From: S015-6 sp964384945
GTDB lineage: Bacteria > Desulfobacterota > DSWW01
Direction: 5' to 3'
DNA: 64,000 bases
Assembly: GCA_964384945.1 (NCBI GenBank)
Contig: CAYLMK010000011.1
Span: 124,001 to 188,000 of the forward strand
Below are positions 25,588 through 35,000 of this stretch, one piece after another; position 1 is the first letter of the stretch; each line of letters starts with the position of its first letter. The notes under the pieces are model-generated. The model was given only the letters and a program-made list of their open reading frames with translations, searched no databases and had not been told where the DNA came from. Both the position numbers and the translations under genes were made by a program.

Positions 25588-27363
25588 TTACGGACGCTCC
25601 GCGTACCGGTCGATACTCTGCTTGGCCTTCCGGTAGTAGGGATGGTCGGGAAGGACGATCTCCAAGACCTCCTTCCACTTCTCGATGGCTCCCTGGATGT
25701 TGATCTCCTGAAGGGAATATCCTTCGCGGTACAGCTTCTTCACCACCTCGTCGAGCTGGTCAAATCCCCTTCGCAGGTTCTGATCCTGAGGGTTAACCTT
25801 CTTTCCCATTTTCCAGAACAGGGCCGCGCCGATGGGGTTTCCCCGGTCGAATTCGCGTTGGCCTCTCTCGTAGTAAATCTTCGCAAGCGACGCAGAGGCC
25901 TCGGAAAAGTAGGAGCCGCCTCGATCTCCGAGAATGTTCCGGTCCGTTTCGAGAAACCTCCCCCAGACCTCCAGGGCCTCCGCAAGGCGTCCCTCCTGCT
26001 GGAGGGTTTTGGCCTGCTGGAAATAGGTCGTTGCATACCGGAGGTCTTCGATGAGCTCCCGGGCCCTGCCGGCCGCTTGCGCGCCTCCGCTCCCAGACCC
26101 GTTCGCGGCCTTCTCCAGGGAGGCGAGCGATTTCTCCGCATCCCCCTGCCGGTATTGGGCGATCGCGTTCTGGATGTGCCAGCCCGGCGTCCCCTCCTTC
26201 TCTTTCGGGACCGATCGCACCGGCTCCCTGGGCGGCGTCGGCGAGGCGCTCGGCTCTCGTTTCGCCGGGGCTTCCTTGTCCGGGCCGGCCGTCATTTCCG
26301 GTGCCGGCGGCGCAGCCGGGCGTCGTGGGGACCAGGCCGTGTGCACGCCCGACGCCCTGTCCGCGACCTGCCTCTGCAGCAGCCTCGCCTCCAGGACAAT
26401 CCGCCGAGCCTCCTTGTTGTTCGGATACTTGGCCAGGATCTCCTCCGCCTCACGTCTCGCGAAGGACCAGTCCTGCCTCGCCAGGGCCTCCCGCGCATCC
26501 TGAAGCCGCTGCTCCAGGACCATATCCTCGATCTCCCGGCTCAGCCGTTCCGCTTCCCGGTAATAAACGCTGTTCTTCGGAACCTGGTCGATCCGGGCCT
26601 TGGCTTCCACCAGTTCGTTCTCCAGGATCAGGCCCTTTCCGTCATTCAGGAGGTCCGCGTGCTCGCTCTCCGAGAGGGCCTCCTGGTAAAGGCCTTCGAG
26701 ATCCATGAAGTTGGGCATCTGCTTGCGAATCTCCTCGAAGACGAGGATTGCTTCGTCCCAGCGCCGGGCGGCGAGCAGGTCCTTGCCGTGTTCGTATTGG
26801 ACCTTGAGTTCCTCCCTGTCCATCGGTTTCTCCAGGTCCGTGAGCTTGCCCAGCGCGGCCGGATCGGCCTTCTTCTGCCGGTTTCCCTGGGTGAACAGGA
26901 TGAAGAACACCGTCCCTGCGGCGGCGACAACCAGCGCCGTCACAAGGAGGACACGAAGGAAGGGCCGCCTCTTGTGGTCCGGCACACCCTGCCTTCCGCC
27001 CACGGGCCGCCAGAGATCCTGCTGGCTCAGGGTCTCGCCCGGATCCACATACCGGAACATGGATTCGCCTACGGTCAGGACGTCCCCCTTCTGCAGCGTG
27101 GCCTCCTCAAAGGGCTCGCCGTTCAGGAACACGGAGCCTTCGCTCGAAAGGATCTTCATGACGAAGCCGTCCGCAGTGAAGCGGATCTCCAACTGATGCG
27201 GCTGTACGTCCCGATCCTTGAGAACGAGATCGTTCGCTTCGTCCGAACCGACGTGAAAGACGCCTCTGGGGAGCGGGTGGGCGGCGCCCGGCTGCGCCCC
27301 TCGAAGCTCAAACAGCACGGCCCTTCCCGTTCCTTGGCTTCCGTCTTCTTCCTGCAGGGTCAC
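25588..27363 (-). CDS. FHA-domain, single-span, TPR-type protein (Tad locus)
   Basis: A 591-residue protein with three parts. An FHA-like domain lies at about 15-110 (VGSDEANDLVL, SVFLNGEPF), a membrane span at about 137-158 (LLVTALVVAAAGTVFFILF), and a long helical region with TPR-like repeats to the end, broken by a Pro/Ala/Glu-rich linker near 330-375. Topology suggests FHA in the cytoplasm and TPRs in the periplasm. The FHA turn is G-S, not G-R, and the S-x-x-H motif is absent (VQPHQL), so classical phosphothreonine binding is unlikely. The GTG start overlaps the preceding stop as GTGA. It is the last gene of the Tad series. Confidence 0.82.
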   Translation of the reverse strand: MTLQEEDGSQGTGRAVLFELRGAQPGAAHPLPRGVFHVGSDEANDLVLKDRDVQPHQLEIRFTADGFVMKILSSEGSVFLNGEPFEEATLQKGDVLTVGESMFRYVDPGETLSQQDLWRPVGGRQGVPDHKRRPFLRVLLVTALVVAAAGTVFFILFTQGNRQKKADPAALGKLTDLEKPMDREELKVQYEHGKDLLAARRWDEAILVFEEIRKQMPNFMDLEGLYQEALSESEHADLLNDGKGLILENELVEAKARIDQVPKNSVYYREAERLSREIEDMVLEQRLQDAREALARQDWSFARREAEEILAKYPNNKEARRIVLEARLLQRQVADRASGVHTAWSPRRPAAPPAPEMTAGPDKEAPAKREPSASPTPPREPVRSVPKEKEGTPGWHIQNAIAQYRQGDAEKSLASLEKAANGSGSGGAQAAGRARELIEDLRYATTYFQQAKTLQQEGRLAEALEVWGRFLETDRNILGDRGGSYFSEASASLAKIYYERGQREFDRGNPIGAALFWKMGKKVNPQDQNLRRGFDQLDEVVKKLYREGYSLQEINIQGAIEKWKEVLEIVLPDHPYYRKAKQSIDRYAERP

Positions 27364-28550
27364 TTGTCAATCCTTTCCAGCAGGTCCCGCGCCACCCGGT
27401 GCCTACGATCCGACTCTTCCGGCACGTGGCTGATGATGTTCTGCAGTTCCACCCGCGCCGCCCCCATGTCCTTCAGCTTGAGGAACTTCTTCGTATTGAA
27501 GAGGAGGTCCTCGATCTTCGCCTGCAGTTCCTCTTCGTACCGTTCGCAGGTCTCCAGAAGGACGTTCCTCACGTCGGCGTCTTCGCAGGCGATCACGTAC
27601 TCGAGGCCCTCTTTGAGGTACCGGATGGCGAAATACAGGTTCGGATCATTGATTCGCCTCTCTTCATACTTTTCTTTCGCCAGCCGAAGGTATTTCTGCG
27701 CCACTTCCACGTCGCACTTGGGGATGGGCACCTCGCTGACGGAGACCTCACGGATGCCCCACCGAGTCTTTTCCGGAGGGTTTCGTTTGTTGTCGAAGAG
27801 CACGGTGTTGACTTCGCCGACCTTGAGGGCGGTCTGAGGAATGTCGACCGAAACCGGCTCATCCGCCCAGCGGTCCACGGTGACGGGAACGTCGGCAAGT
27901 TTTTCTCCGTTCAGGTAGATCCCGACCTGCTGCGCGGCGCCGATATAGCCGGGCCGGTACCGCAGCCGATACTTGGGCTTTTGCGCAAAGAAGGTGAACT
28001 CCGCCTTGTCCACGTAATTCTTCCCGCCCACCTTGTGGCCCAAGGTGTCGTGAAACGGCAAAGGCACCGGGCCCGCGTTCGACAGGTCCTCTCCCTCCCT
28101 CTCCGTCATCGAAAGCCGGACCCCCGAATAGACGAGGACCACGAGGAGCAGGCTCAAGAAGGCAAGCACGGGCGGGCGTCTCAGCGCGGAAGGCCTCCCG
28201 CCGGCCCCCTCGAGCACCTGAAGGCCTTGGATGAACTCATCCGTGATCTCCTCCTGCAAGAGGGAAATGTGAAAGACATAGGGGCCTGCCTGCAGTTCGT
28301 CCCCGTTGTGCAGAGGGCCACGGAAGACGAAGAGCCCGTTGAGCTTGATGCCGCTGCCGCCCCCGAGGTCTTCGAGGAATATCTCGTCCTTCTCTTCCAC
28401 GATCCGAAAATGATGGAGCGCGATCTCGGGGTGACTCAGAATGAGATCGTTCGTGAAGTCGCTTCCGACCCTGATTTCGGCCTGACGGAACTCATAACGG
28501 GTTCCTTCGTCAGGCCCTTCCACGATCGTGAACTGAACCGTGGTCAGCAT
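27360..28550 (-). CDS. FHA-domain, single-span, TPR-type protein (Tad locus)
   Basis: A 396-residue protein. An FHA-like domain lies at about 1-100 (VGSDFTNDLIL, GSGIKLNGLFV), a membrane span at about 127-147 (VLAFLSLLLVVLVYSGV), a beta-sandwich-like region at about 170-265 (YLNGEKLADVPVTVDRW) and a helical TPR-like C-terminus. The FHA turn is G-S instead of G-R, and the usual S-x-x-H reads IALHHF. It starts at ATG 28550 after GAGGG; an in-frame TTG lies six bases earlier. The start overlaps the DUF192 gene by about 40 bases, and the end overlaps the second FHA gene, so the three are translated as a coupled block. Confidence 0.82.
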   Translation of the reverse strand: MLTTVQFTIVEGPDEGTRYEFRQAEIRVGSDFTNDLILSHPEIALHHFRIVEEKDEIFLEDLGGGSGIKLNGLFVFRGPLHNGDELQAGPYVFHISLLQEEITDEFIQGLQVLEGAGGRPSALRRPPVLAFLSLLLVVLVYSGVRLSMTEREGEDLSNAGPVPLPFHDTLGHKVGGKNYVDKAEFTFFAQKPKYRLRYRPGYIGAAQQVGIYLNGEKLADVPVTVDRWADEPVSVDIPQTALKVGEVNTVLFDNKRNPPEKTRWGIREVSVSEVPIPKCDVEVAQKYLRLAKEKYEERRINDPNLYFAIRYLKEGLEYVIACEDADVRNVLLETCERYEEELQAKIEDLLFNTKKFLKLKDMGAARVELQNIISHVPEESDRRHRVARDLLERIDK

Positions 28551-28992
28551 CTTCAACCCTCATGCAAGTCGCGGCGGGCGCGCCGCACACTTCCGCTCGC
28601 TCCAGGGCGAGACAATCCCCGGCGCCGGTTCGCGTCCGCTCCAGCACGCCTGCGGGCAACTCCAGGGTGGCCCGGCTCCCCCTCCCTCCATGGGCAGCGC
28701 GCCAGGGCCCCAGGGAGGGAAAGGACCGCGTGATCCCGAACGAGGCGTCCAGGAAGCAGACGTCGATCCGCATCCGCATCCCGAACGTGTGAATCGACCG
28801 GCATGGAGACAGCAGGAGCCCGTCGCAATCGCTCCATTCCGATTGAAACATCAAGCCCTTGGCCCTTTTCCAGAAGGTCCCCGCGAGCGACGCCGCCTCG
28901 CAGAGCAGGGTGTCTTTCGTAAGGTTTCGGACCCGGAACCGCCTTTCCGCAGCCGGCCCCGGAGCCGAACGACGGGAGATTTCCACGGGCAA
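28510..28992 (-). CDS. DUF192-family protein of the Tad locus
   Basis: A 160-residue member of DUF192: KRAKGLMFQSEWSDCDGLL, the RSIHTFGMRMRIDVCFLD core and a C-terminal LELPAGVLERT near GDCLAL. It has no obvious signal peptide, unlike the lipoprotein at 5654-6169, so it may be cytoplasmic. It starts at a TTG five bases after GGGGAGGAG. It follows tadC by 15 bases and overlaps the first FHA gene. Its exact job in pilus assembly is unknown. Confidence 0.8.
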   Translation of the reverse strand: MPVEISRRSAPGPAAERRFRVRNLTKDTLLCEAASLAGTFWKRAKGLMFQSEWSDCDGLLLSPCRSIHTFGMRMRIDVCFLDASFGITRSFPSLGPWRAAHGGRGSRATLELPAGVLERTRTGAGDCLALERAEVCGAPAATCMRVEDADHGSVHDRGRA

Positions 28993-29007
28993 ACGAACTC
29001 CTCCCCG

Positions 29008-29913
29008 CTACAGGCCGATGTCGCTGATCGCGCTCAGGAGCGGGATGATCAGGATGATCCCGATGGAGAGCAAATTCGCCACGATGATCGGGAAAAGGAT
29101 CTTCACCGGGACCCTCTGCGCGGCCTTCTCGGCCCTTTCAAACCGGCTGTTACGAATCTGTTCCGACTGAATGCGCAAGACCGACGCAAAACCGGTGCCC
29201 ATCCGGTCGGCTTGAATAATCGATCCCACGAAGTTGGAGATCTCCTGCATCTGTACCCTCTCGGCGAAGTCCGTAAGGGCCTCCCGCCGGGTCTTGCCGA
29301 TCTTCGTCTCCTGCACCACCATGTGAAACTCCTCGCGCAGGGGCCCCGGCGGCCCGCTTGCCACAACCCTCTCCAATGCGGTGCCGAAGTCCAGGCCTGC
29401 TTCGACGGCCAGGGTCAGCAAATCGCAGCAGAAGGGAAGGTCCTGCAGGATCGAGATCTGCCGATCCTTGATCCGCCTGTTCACGAAAAAGTTGGGCAGG
29501 AGGAAGCCCAGCACGCCGATCAGTACGATCAAGGCCGGAGAGAAGCCGGGCACGAGGAGATACAGCCCCAAGCTCAGCATGGCCAGCAGGATCGCGCTCG
29601 CTTCCTTGATACCCAGGTACTCGGCCGGCTTGAGATCCCACGGTCGGCCGGCCGCATCCAGCTTCTTCTTGAGCATGACTTCATAGGTCCCCAGATTCCA
29701 AGTCACATTGATGCGGGCCAGGAGCTGGACCACGACCATCATGACCCGGAACAAGGGGTTTCTGCGCATGCCGGATTCCGCGATGACCCCGAACCATCCC
29801 TCCTCTTCGATCGGCACCTGCTGGATGTCCTTGATTACCCGGTAGGCGCCGTAACCAAACAGGCAGGCCGAACTGAAGCTCAAGAGGTAGAAGAAAACCG
29901 GATACCAGGACAC
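29008..29913 (-). CDS. tadC: Tad pilus platform protein TadC
   Basis: An inner-membrane platform protein of the GspF/T2SSF family (301 residues) that works with TadB under the ATPase TadA. It has an N-terminal span, a central pair of spans (about 105-145) and a C-terminal span (LFPIIVANLLSIGIILIIPLL). The T2SSF domain is seen at about 150-265, with LPFCCDLLTLAVEAGLDF and LADFAERVQMQEISNFVG-like spacing. It starts at a GTG after GGGAGG, 39 bases after tadB. Confidence 0.92.
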   Translation of the reverse strand: MSWYPVFFYLLSFSSACLFGYGAYRVIKDIQQVPIEEEGWFGVIAESGMRRNPLFRVMMVVVQLLARINVTWNLGTYEVMLKKKLDAAGRPWDLKPAEYLGIKEASAILLAMLSLGLYLLVPGFSPALIVLIGVLGFLLPNFFVNRRIKDRQISILQDLPFCCDLLTLAVEAGLDFGTALERVVASGPPGPLREEFHMVVQETKIGKTRREALTDFAERVQMQEISNFVGSIIQADRMGTGFASVLRIQSEQIRNSRFERAEKAAQRVPVKILFPIIVANLLSIGIILIIPLLSAISDIGL

Positions 29914-29952
29914 CCGAAACCTCCCGAAGGCGCTCTTCCGGCACTTGCGCCT

Positions 29953-30816
29953 TCAGATCCGAATGTTGACGATGCGCCGAACCATCAGAATGACCATGAC
30001 CTGGAACAGAATGACCGCATAGATCGCAATGCGTCCCACGTTGCTCTTGAAAAGGGGCTCCATGTACTCGGGCTGCCAGACGAAGAGGATCCCGTAGAGA
30101 ACAAAGGGGATGAACCCGCAAATCATGGCCTGGAGCCTCCCCTGGGCCGTCAGCGTGTCCACCCGTTCCATGACCCGGTGCCGGGAGCGGATCACCTCCG
30201 CCAGGTGATCGAAGATCTCCGAGATGTCGCCGCCGAGTTCCCGGGTGATGATGGTGGAGAAGACCATCAGGTTGAGCTCCTCGCTTTCGACCCGACGGGC
30301 GAGGTTCTGCAGGGCCTCGTTCAGGGGAATCCCGATCCGGTACTCCCGGAGCAGCAGGTCGAACTCCTGCGACAGCGGGGGCGTCGAGTTCTCCACGAGG
30401 CTCTCCAGGGCCTGCACGAAGGAGAGCCCGGCCCTCATCGAGCTCGAGAGAAAGTCCAGGCCCTGGACGAACTGCAGTTCGAAGGTCCGTCGGCGTTTCC
30501 GCACGTAGTAGCTAAGGAGAATCCTCGGCACCAGCAGTCCGACGAGGGCCATGATCACGGACAGCACGATGTTGAGCCGCGTGATCGTCAGGGTGAACAG
30601 GAAGACCAGGCACATGATCAGAATGCTCACGTTCAGGATGCGCCTGGGATTGAGAAAGATGAACATGGTCTCCAGGGTCCGGCTCACGCTCTGCAGATAC
30701 CGGCTCTGGTAATACCGGAAAAGGGCCCTGCCCGCACCGGCGACGAAGTTCGCCGCGATCGCCGTCGTCAGGAAGGTGACGATGTAGATCAGGACCACGT
30801 AGACGAACTTCGGCAT
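29953..30816 (-). CDS. tadB: Tad pilus platform protein TadB
   Basis: The second T2SSF-type platform protein, 287 residues, predicted to form a complex with TadC. It has an N-terminal span (about 5-27), two spans near 60-105, the T2SSF helical domain (about 110-230, with FVQGLDFLSSSMRAGLSFV) and C-terminal spans. The order TadA-TadB-TadC with short gaps is the standard core of a Tad locus. Confidence 0.92.
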   Translation of the reverse strand: MPKFVYVVLIYIVTFLTTAIAANFVAGAGRALFRYYQSRYLQSVSRTLETMFIFLNPRRILNVSILIMCLVFLFTLTITRLNIVLSVIMALVGLLVPRILLSYYVRKRRRTFELQFVQGLDFLSSSMRAGLSFVQALESLVENSTPPLSQEFDLLLREYRIGIPLNEALQNLARRVESEELNLMVFSTIITRELGGDISEIFDHLAEVIRSRHRVMERVDTLTAQGRLQAMICGFIPFVLYGILFVWQPEYMEPLFKSNVGRIAIYAVILFQVMVILMVRRIVNIRI

Positions 30817-30834
30817 GCTTCCCCCGCCCGCCTC

Positions 30835-32469
30835 TTAGGATTCCTTCTGGAATATGGACATGTTCACCGGGACTCCGCTCGACTGGAGTTCCCGGAAGCA
30901 CTTCGGAATCGATCCTGTCGGCACGATGGTCCCCAGCACCCTGCCGCCCTGCCCCACGCCTTCCTGCCTGAATTCGAAGATGTCCAGCAACTGATAGTTT
31001 CCCTCCGTATCCAGGCCCACCATCTCGGATACCTTTACCACGCGTCGCGACCCGTCGTTGAAACGCATCAACTGCACGAGGATGTGGACGGCCGAGGCCA
31101 CCTGCTCCCGGATCGCGCGGATCGGTAGATCCATCCCCGCCATCAGCACCATGGTCTCGAGCCTGCGCAGGAAGTCGTAGGGCGAGTTCGCATGGCCCGT
31201 GGTCAGGGACCCGTCGTGTCCCGTGTTCATGGCCTGCAGCATGTCCAGGGCCTCTCCCCCCCGCACCTCCCCCACGACGATCCGGTCCGGCCGCATGCGC
31301 AGGGAATTCTTGACCAGGTCGCGAATCGTCACTTCCCCCTTTCCCTGGATGTTCGGGGGCCTGGCCTCCAGAGAGATCAGGTGCTCCTGGGGAAGCTGAA
31401 GCTCCGCCGAGTCCTCGATCGTCAGGATACGCTCCGACTTGGGCAGCAGGCCGCAGAGCACGTTCAGCAGGGTGGTCTTTCCGCTTGAGGTGCCTCCGGA
31501 GATGATGATGTTCCTGCGGCTGGTCACCGCGACCTTCAGGAACTCGAAGACGGCCTGGGTGATGCTCCCGATCTGGATCAGCTTATCCACGGTAAAGGGA
31601 TCCCGGGAAAACTTGCGTATCGTCAGGACAGGGCCCTTCAGGGAAAGGGGGGGAATGATGGCATTGACGCGGGAGCCGTCCTTCAGACGGGCATCCACCA
31701 TGGGTACGCTCTCGTCGATCCGCCTGCCCAGGGGGCTCACGATGCGCTCGATGATCCCGAGCAGGGACTCCTCGCTCGCAAAGGAGCGGTTCGTGAGGTA
31801 GAGCTTGCCGTTGATCTCGACGAAGATCTGATCCTTCCGGTTGACCATGATCTCCGTAATCTCCGGGTCGTTGATCAGATCCTCGATCGGGCCGAGCCCG
31901 AGGACCTCATCGAGCATCTCCTTGTGGAGGTTTTGCCGATCCATGTCCGCCGGGATCGTATCCCCCATGGCGTCCATGATGCTCCAGATCGCCCGGCTGG
32001 TCGTGGATCGAAGCTCGGCGTCCTCGATGCTCTTCAGATCCATCCTGCGGAGGTCCAGGAACGCGATCAGCCTGCGGTGGATCTCCTGCTTGATGGGGAC
32101 CAGGCTCTCGTCATACCGGTCTTCGGCCGTCTCCAGGATGTCCCAGTAGAGCTCCTTGGTCGCCGCATCCGGGCCCGCCTTGTCCGGCATCAGGAAGAGA
32201 TTGTAACTGCCGAAGGAGACCGTATCCCCTTCCTCCAGCACCTGGCTTCCCCGGATCCGGGTCCCGTTGACGAAGGTTCCGGTGCGGCTCTCCAGGTCGA
32301 CCACCTCGGTGCGCCCGTTCTCGAAACGCAGCTTCAGATGGCGCCCGGACAGGGAGGGCTGGTACAGAACCACGTCGTTCGTGGAGGAGGTCCCGATGAA
32401 GACCTCGGCCTTCCGGACCTCGTATTCGGATGTCGAACCGTCCTCGCGGTTACGGACATGGAGGCGCAT
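30835..32469 (-). CDS. tadA: Tad pilus ATPase TadA/CpaF with N-terminal FHA domain
   Basis: The hexameric ATPase driving Flp pilus assembly. At 544 residues it is longer than plain TadA because residues about 1-90 form an FHA domain (IGTSSTNDVVL, LSGRHLKL, GTFVNGTRI). The ATPase part has a helical N-terminal domain, Walker A in ISGGTSSGKTTLL, Walker B in RPDRIVVGEVRG and the TGHDGSLTTGHAN His box. The FHA domain keeps S-G-R-H and the Asn-Gly loop, but its G-R arginine is Thr. FHA-CpaF fusions are known in Deltaproteobacteria and some actinobacteria. The gene follows the secretin gene directly. Confidence 0.95.
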   Translation of the reverse strand: MRLHVRNREDGSTSEYEVRKAEVFIGTSSTNDVVLYQPSLSGRHLKLRFENGRTEVVDLESRTGTFVNGTRIRGSQVLEEGDTVSFGSYNLFLMPDKAGPDAATKELYWDILETAEDRYDESLVPIKQEIHRRLIAFLDLRRMDLKSIEDAELRSTTSRAIWSIMDAMGDTIPADMDRQNLHKEMLDEVLGLGPIEDLINDPEITEIMVNRKDQIFVEINGKLYLTNRSFASEESLLGIIERIVSPLGRRIDESVPMVDARLKDGSRVNAIIPPLSLKGPVLTIRKFSRDPFTVDKLIQIGSITQAVFEFLKVAVTSRRNIIISGGTSSGKTTLLNVLCGLLPKSERILTIEDSAELQLPQEHLISLEARPPNIQGKGEVTIRDLVKNSLRMRPDRIVVGEVRGGEALDMLQAMNTGHDGSLTTGHANSPYDFLRRLETMVLMAGMDLPIRAIREQVASAVHILVQLMRFNDGSRRVVKVSEMVGLDTEGNYQLLDIFEFRQEGVGQGGRVLGTIVPTGSIPKCFRELQSSGVPVNMSIFQKES

Positions 32470-32496
32470 TTTCGACGATCATCCCTCTCGCAGGGC

Positions 32497-33960
32497 TCAA
32501 TCCATCGGGGTGGGCTTCATCTTCTCCCCGGCCGCATCGTACCGCCGCCGCATATCTTCCAGGATCTGCCGGTTCTTCTCCGCCTCGGGGCTCATGAGGC
32601 TCGCGGTGAGAAAAATGACCAGCTCGCTGTCATCGTTCCGGAACTCCCGGGACTTGAAAAGCTCTCCCAGGATCGGGAAATTCCCGATGACCGGGACTTT
32701 TTCCACAGCCTTTGCATCCTGCTGGTTCACCAGGCCGGAGAGCACGAGAACCTTTTCCTTGTCGAGCGTGACATAGGTGTCCACGCTTCGCGTCTTCAGC
32801 GCAGGGTAGTCGTTCACCACGACCGAGAAATCAAGGGCGGAGTTCTCCGCCGCCACGCTCGCCGAAACGCGCCCGTCCCGGTGCGCCAGCGGAGAAATCT
32901 GGAGGATGATGCCGTACTGCTTGTACTCGACGACCGCGCGGTCGGCCAGCACGAGGACGATCGGGATCTCCCCGCCCGCCACGAATTCCGCCTTTTCACC
33001 GCTCTTGCAGACGAGCCTCGGATGCGCGAGCACCCGTGCGATGGAGTTGGACTCGAGAAGCTCCAGGTTGGCGCCGAAATTCCTGCCCGCCTCCAGGTCG
33101 ATCGAGCCCGAGTCGGCCCCGGATTTCACGAGATCGATCGTGTATTGCAGGCTCGTCACTTCGAACCGGAGCGTGTTGTCCCAATCCACTCCGACCCTGT
33201 TGAGCTTGTTCTTGCCCAGCTCGACGAAATGGATGTCGATCAGCACGAGATCCTCTCCGACTCCGCCCACCCGCACCAGGTTCACGCACGCATCGAAATA
33301 GGCCGAGGCGAGCGTGTTGATCCTTTCCAGATCCTCCTCTTTGGCCGCCGTTCCCTCCAGGAAGATCTTGTTGCCGATTCCCTCGGCCCGAACGTCCGCA
33401 TACCCGTTCTTGAGCAGACTCCGGTTGATCTCCGAGGCGATGAGTCGGGTCACGGAGGAACTCATCCTCGCAAGAAGCATCACCTCGCGGGGATAGAGGT
33501 CGGCCACCGTCTTGATCCGATCGAAGTCCCGCCGCGTGTAGACCTCGCCGTCGATCACGACCCGCTCGCCCACGGTGCGGACCTCCACCCCTTCGATCTC
33601 GCCCAGGATGCCCCGCACCTCGCTCTGGATGAGCCCCACGTCCTTGAGGATGACCTGAACCGTGGTGGAGGACTGCTTGCCGTAAATGTCCCACGTCATG
33701 ACATCGGTCGTTCCTTTGCCGATCGCGGTGATCAGGATCTGGCGGCCCTCCGATATGATCTTCACATCCACCACCTTGGGGTCCCCGATCGAGACCTGTT
33801 CCAGGGGTGCGGGGACGTCCAGCACGGCCTGCTGCCCCGGGGTCAGGCGGACCGTTCCGCCGAGGGTCGCGGCGTATGCGCCGGTCGCCGGCAAAAGGGA
33901 GAAGATAGCGAGAACAAACCAAACGATCAGGGTACGCGCTCGATTTTCCTGGATCATCAT
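32497..33960 (-). CDS. cpaC: Tad pilus secretin RcpA/CpaC
   Basis: The outer-membrane channel for the Flp pilus, 487 residues. A signal peptide (about 8-30) is followed by a pilus-secretin N domain (LTPGQQAVLDVPAPLEQVSIGDP), two BON-like modules (about 110-235) and the secretin core (about 270-460) with the motifs GGEIPIVL and VPVIGNFPILGELF. It ends PTPMD without a long tail. It lies between cpaB and tadA, the usual place. Confidence 0.94.
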   Translation of the reverse strand: MMIQENRARTLIVWFVLAIFSLLPATGAYAATLGGTVRLTPGQQAVLDVPAPLEQVSIGDPKVVDVKIISEGRQILITAIGKGTTDVMTWDIYGKQSSTTVQVILKDVGLIQSEVRGILGEIEGVEVRTVGERVVIDGEVYTRRDFDRIKTVADLYPREVMLLARMSSSVTRLIASEINRSLLKNGYADVRAEGIGNKIFLEGTAAKEEDLERINTLASAYFDACVNLVRVGGVGEDLVLIDIHFVELGKNKLNRVGVDWDNTLRFEVTSLQYTIDLVKSGADSGSIDLEAGRNFGANLELLESNSIARVLAHPRLVCKSGEKAEFVAGGEIPIVLVLADRAVVEYKQYGIILQISPLAHRDGRVSASVAAENSALDFSVVVNDYPALKTRSVDTYVTLDKEKVLVLSGLVNQQDAKAVEKVPVIGNFPILGELFKSREFRNDDSELVIFLTASLMSPEAEKNRQILEDMRRRYDAAGEKMKPTPMD

Positions 33961-34006
33961 ACGTTCTCTGTCCGTCTCAGCCTGTTAAACGCCTATCTGC
34001 CCGAAC

Positions 34007-34834
34007 CTATTCCACTCTTTCGCGCGTCTTTTCTCCGCCCCGTATCACGAGCACCCGGCTGTCCCGGGCGGTCTGGATCTCCTCCCGAACCTTGGGCTGG
34101 AGGATGTCCGAAAAGGTGATCTTGGGCAGGTTCTCGAAGGTTTCGATGTCCTCCGGATTCCGAAGCACGTTGTAGAGCCTGCCCACCCTCTGGGCGTGGA
34201 TCAGGAGAGAAGCCTCTTCCGGGGTGACCAGGATCGTGAGCATCCCCGAAAAACCACGGTCCCCCCGCATCCCGGAGGACCGCGCCGAGGTCACCTGCCC
34301 GATGGCGAGGACCACCACGTTCTGCAGGAGGGTGATGGTCGTCTCGGGCTCGCTTCTCGAATCCGATGGGCTCTTGAACGTGCCGAGGATGTCGATATGG
34401 TCTCCGGGCTGGATGAGGCCGGCGATCGTGGACGTGTCGTCCACACGGATCGTCATCGCCCGTTCGCCCTCCTTGATCATCGTGGAGAAGCCCCGGTAGC
34501 GCTCCCCCCCTTTGAAATCCATCCACAGGATCGGATCCCCCCCCCGGACCGGGTAGACCAGTTCCCGGCCGATAATGAGGTCGACCTCCTCGGGGTAGAT
34601 GGCGTTCGCGTGGACGAATTTCTTGGGAACCGGCCGGGCGGCGACCCACTCGACCTCCAGGGGTTCGTTCGCCGGGATGTTCCGCCTGGCAACCACGATC
34701 CGCACCGGTTCGAGGCCCTTCTTCAAGGCCTGTTTCTCGCCGGAGATGTAGTTGCGGACCATCAGCACCGCTGCGGTTCCCAGGGCGATCGAGAGGATCA
34801 AGGGCAGGGTGGGTCGGACGTCTATCTTTCTCAT
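34007..34834 (-). CDS. cpaB: Tad pilus assembly protein CpaB/RcpC
   Basis: A periplasmic partner of the Tad secretin, 275 residues. An N-terminal span (about 9-27) is followed by an SAF-type domain (IVVARRNIPANEPLEVEWV) and the RcpC/CpaB domain with GDHIDILGTF and a C-terminal LVTPEEASLLIHAQ. This gene starts the cpaB-cpaC-tadA-B-C series; a promoter-like pair lies about 70 bases upstream. Confidence 0.92.
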   Translation of the reverse strand: MRKIDVRPTLPLILSIALGTAAVLMVRNYISGEKQALKKGLEPVRIVVARRNIPANEPLEVEWVAARPVPKKFVHANAIYPEEVDLIIGRELVYPVRGGDPILWMDFKGGERYRGFSTMIKEGERAMTIRVDDTSTIAGLIQPGDHIDILGTFKSPSDSRSEPETTITLLQNVVVLAIGQVTSARSSGMRGDRGFSGMLTILVTPEEASLLIHAQRVGRLYNVLRNPEDIETFENLPKITFSDILQPKVREEIQTARDSRVLVIRGGEKTRERVE

Positions 34835-34902
34835 GGTGTGGATTTCCCGCGTGCTTCAAGCGTCATGGGCAGGGCTATAACAACATCTCCGCATCCGTTT
34901 TC

Positions 34903-34932
34903 ATGTTAGTATAGAGATCGACAAAAAGTCAA
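34903..34932 (-). promoter_or_regulatory. Probable promoter of the cpaB-tadC series
   Basis: On the minus strand TTGACT (34932-34927), an 18-base spacer and TAACAT (34908-34903), in an A+T-rich stretch. A TATACT at 34913-34908 overlaps but is too close to the -35. This would let cpaB and downstream genes be made separately from the TadE/TadG-like genes. Confidence 0.42.
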
Positions 34933-35000
34933 AAAAGCTTACAGAAGCACCGAAAAATAAACATCTTTTCTGGGTCCGATAAACGGCGGGTCTTTCCGCC

